Shown: one piece after another, positions 62,908 through 64,000 of the stretch
How positions within the stretch are numbered: the stretch's first letter is position 1
Layout: every line of letters starts with the position of its first letter
DNA from: Gammaproteobacteria bacterium
GTDB lineage: Bacteria; Pseudomonadota; Gammaproteobacteria; Pseudomonadales; Pseudomonadaceae
Reading direction: 5' to 3'
Assembly (NCBI GenBank): GCA_018826895.1
Contig: JAHJYA010000135.1
Span: forward strand, 1 to 64,000
Length of the DNA stretch: 64,000 nucleotides
Notes under the pieces: model-generated
What the model saw: the letters and a program-made list of their open reading frames with translations, nothing else
What the model was told of the DNA's origin: nothing
The model's database searches: none
Position numbers and translations under genes: made by a program

Positions 62908-63366
62908 TTATCCGCTCAGACGTTGCTGCAGTGCCATGCGTGCGAGCAGTTGCTCCCAGGGCAGGATCATCGGTTCGTCATCGGTGGTGCTACGCGTGGC
63001 CAGTGCGGTGCCGGGTTCGTTTGCCGGGCTTGGGGCGGCGATCAAGGGCCAGGCATTGGCGGCCAGACCATTGCGACCGTGATCGATAACTTGCAAGCGG
63101 CTGGCATAGGCACGTTGCTCTGCGATCAGTGTGCCCTCGGTCGCGGCCTGGGGCTCGGCTTGCGCGGCTTGCGCAGCTGCATCGTGCATAGCTGATGCGG
63201 GCAGGGCAGGGGTGGTTGCCGGCGCTGCGGGCTGTGCGGGGAACATCAAACTGTGCAGGATCTGGTCGTAGAGCACCGAGCAGGCTTCGGCACCCTGGAC
63301 ACGCGCGGCGGCCCTGGCTTTGGAGCCGGAAACATCATCAGCAAGTCTGGATACGATCTCAAGCAT
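62908..63366 (-). CDS. Hypothetical protein
   Basis: 152 aa, convergent with the extensin-like gene; no recognised domain. Confidence 0.6.
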   Translation of the reverse strand: MLEIVSRLADDVSGSKARAAARVQGAEACSVLYDQILHSLMFPAQPAAPATTPALPASAMHDAAAQAAQAEPQAATEGTLIAEQRAYASRLQVIDHGRNGLAANAWPLIAAPSPANEPGTALATRSTTDDEPMILPWEQLLARMALQQRLSG

Positions 63367-63456
63367 GGCAAACTCGGTGCGCCGGGCGCCTGCCGGGTCT
63401 GGCAGAATGCGCGCTCATTCCCCTATCGGCCGCTTGGCCACGAAATTGAGCCGTAC

Positions 63457-64000
63457 ATGAGCACGACCTGCGAATACCCGAATGAGGCCTCGATCAGCGT
63501 GCATGCCCTGGCGCCCCATTTCCACGATGCGGCGGCGCAGTGGGCCGAGCGTCTCGGCTTGCCCCTGGGCAGCGACACGGCCTTCGCCCTGCAACTGGGC
63601 GCCGAGGGCCTGCAACTGGTCGAGCGCGGGCCCCAGGCACCCGGCCCGGTGCGGGTGGACTTTGTCGAGGGTGCCATGGCCCATCGGCGGCAATTCGGTG
63701 GCGGCACCGGGCAGATGATCGCCAAGGCGGTGGGCGTGCAGCCGGGCATTCGCCCGCAGGTGCTCGACGCGACCGCCGGGCTGGGTCGCGACGCCTTTGT
63801 CCTGGCCAGTCTGGGGTGTGCGATGACCCTGATCGAACGTCAGCCGCTGGTGGCGGCGCTGCTTGCCGATGGGCTGCAGCGTGCGGCGCTGAGCAGTGAA
63901 GTCGCGCCTATCACCGCGCGCATGCACCTGCTGACGGGTAACGCCATCGAGTTGATGCAGGGTTGGACGCAGACGCCGCCCCAGGTGATCTACCTCGACC
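63457..64000 (+). CDS. rsmJ: 16S rRNA m2G1516 methyltransferase RsmJ, partial (runs off window)
   Basis: Open frame from ATG 63457: [23 protein letters not shown]...[55 protein letters not shown]. Confidence 0.93.
   Translation, partial: MSTTCEYPNEASISVHALAPHFHDAAAQWAERLGLPLGSDTAFALQLGAEGLQLVERGPQAPGPVRVDFVEGAMAHRRQFGGGTGQMIAKAVGVQPGIRPQVLDATAGLGRDAFVLASLGCAMTLIERQPLVAALLADGLQRAALSSEVAPITARMHLLTGNAIELMQGWTQTPPQVIYLD

Overview
GC-rich gammaproteobacterial chromosome segment, most likely Pseudomonas sensu lato, judged from gene content and order (prfB-lysS, yaeQ-recJ, ppc-adk-tsaB). About two thirds is ordinary core or metabolic sequence. Four parts stand out. (1) About 9.2-24.2 kb is an accessory, scar-rich region. 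It holds a 5'-truncated umuC, a DUF1329 fragment, a lysR/alkylsulfatase (sdsA-like) cassette flanked by an inverted repeat, a complete Gabija-like OLD-nuclease/UvrD-helicase pair, an orphan DUF6088/BPSL0761 pair, and an uncharacterised SF2-helicase + small-partner + XRE locus. It ends in IS21/IS3 remnants beside a truncated endA. (2) About 38.6-52.0 kb looks like a catabolic regulon: a luciferase-like monooxygenase, flavin reductase, ALDH, hydrolase, DUF1185, a polyamine-type ABC transporter with two paralogous binding proteins, a dedicated RibB(A) and a GntR regulator. Its promoters share a 15-bp motif, TGGTATACCATAATA, found in three perfect copies and one single-mismatch copy. (3) prfB carries the classic programmed +1 frameshift (CTT TGA). 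(4) A 162-bp MITE-like element sits at 4843-5004, and related degenerate intergenic repeats recur. No tRNA, rRNA or CRISPR array was recognised. All family calls were made by reading motifs, without any database search.
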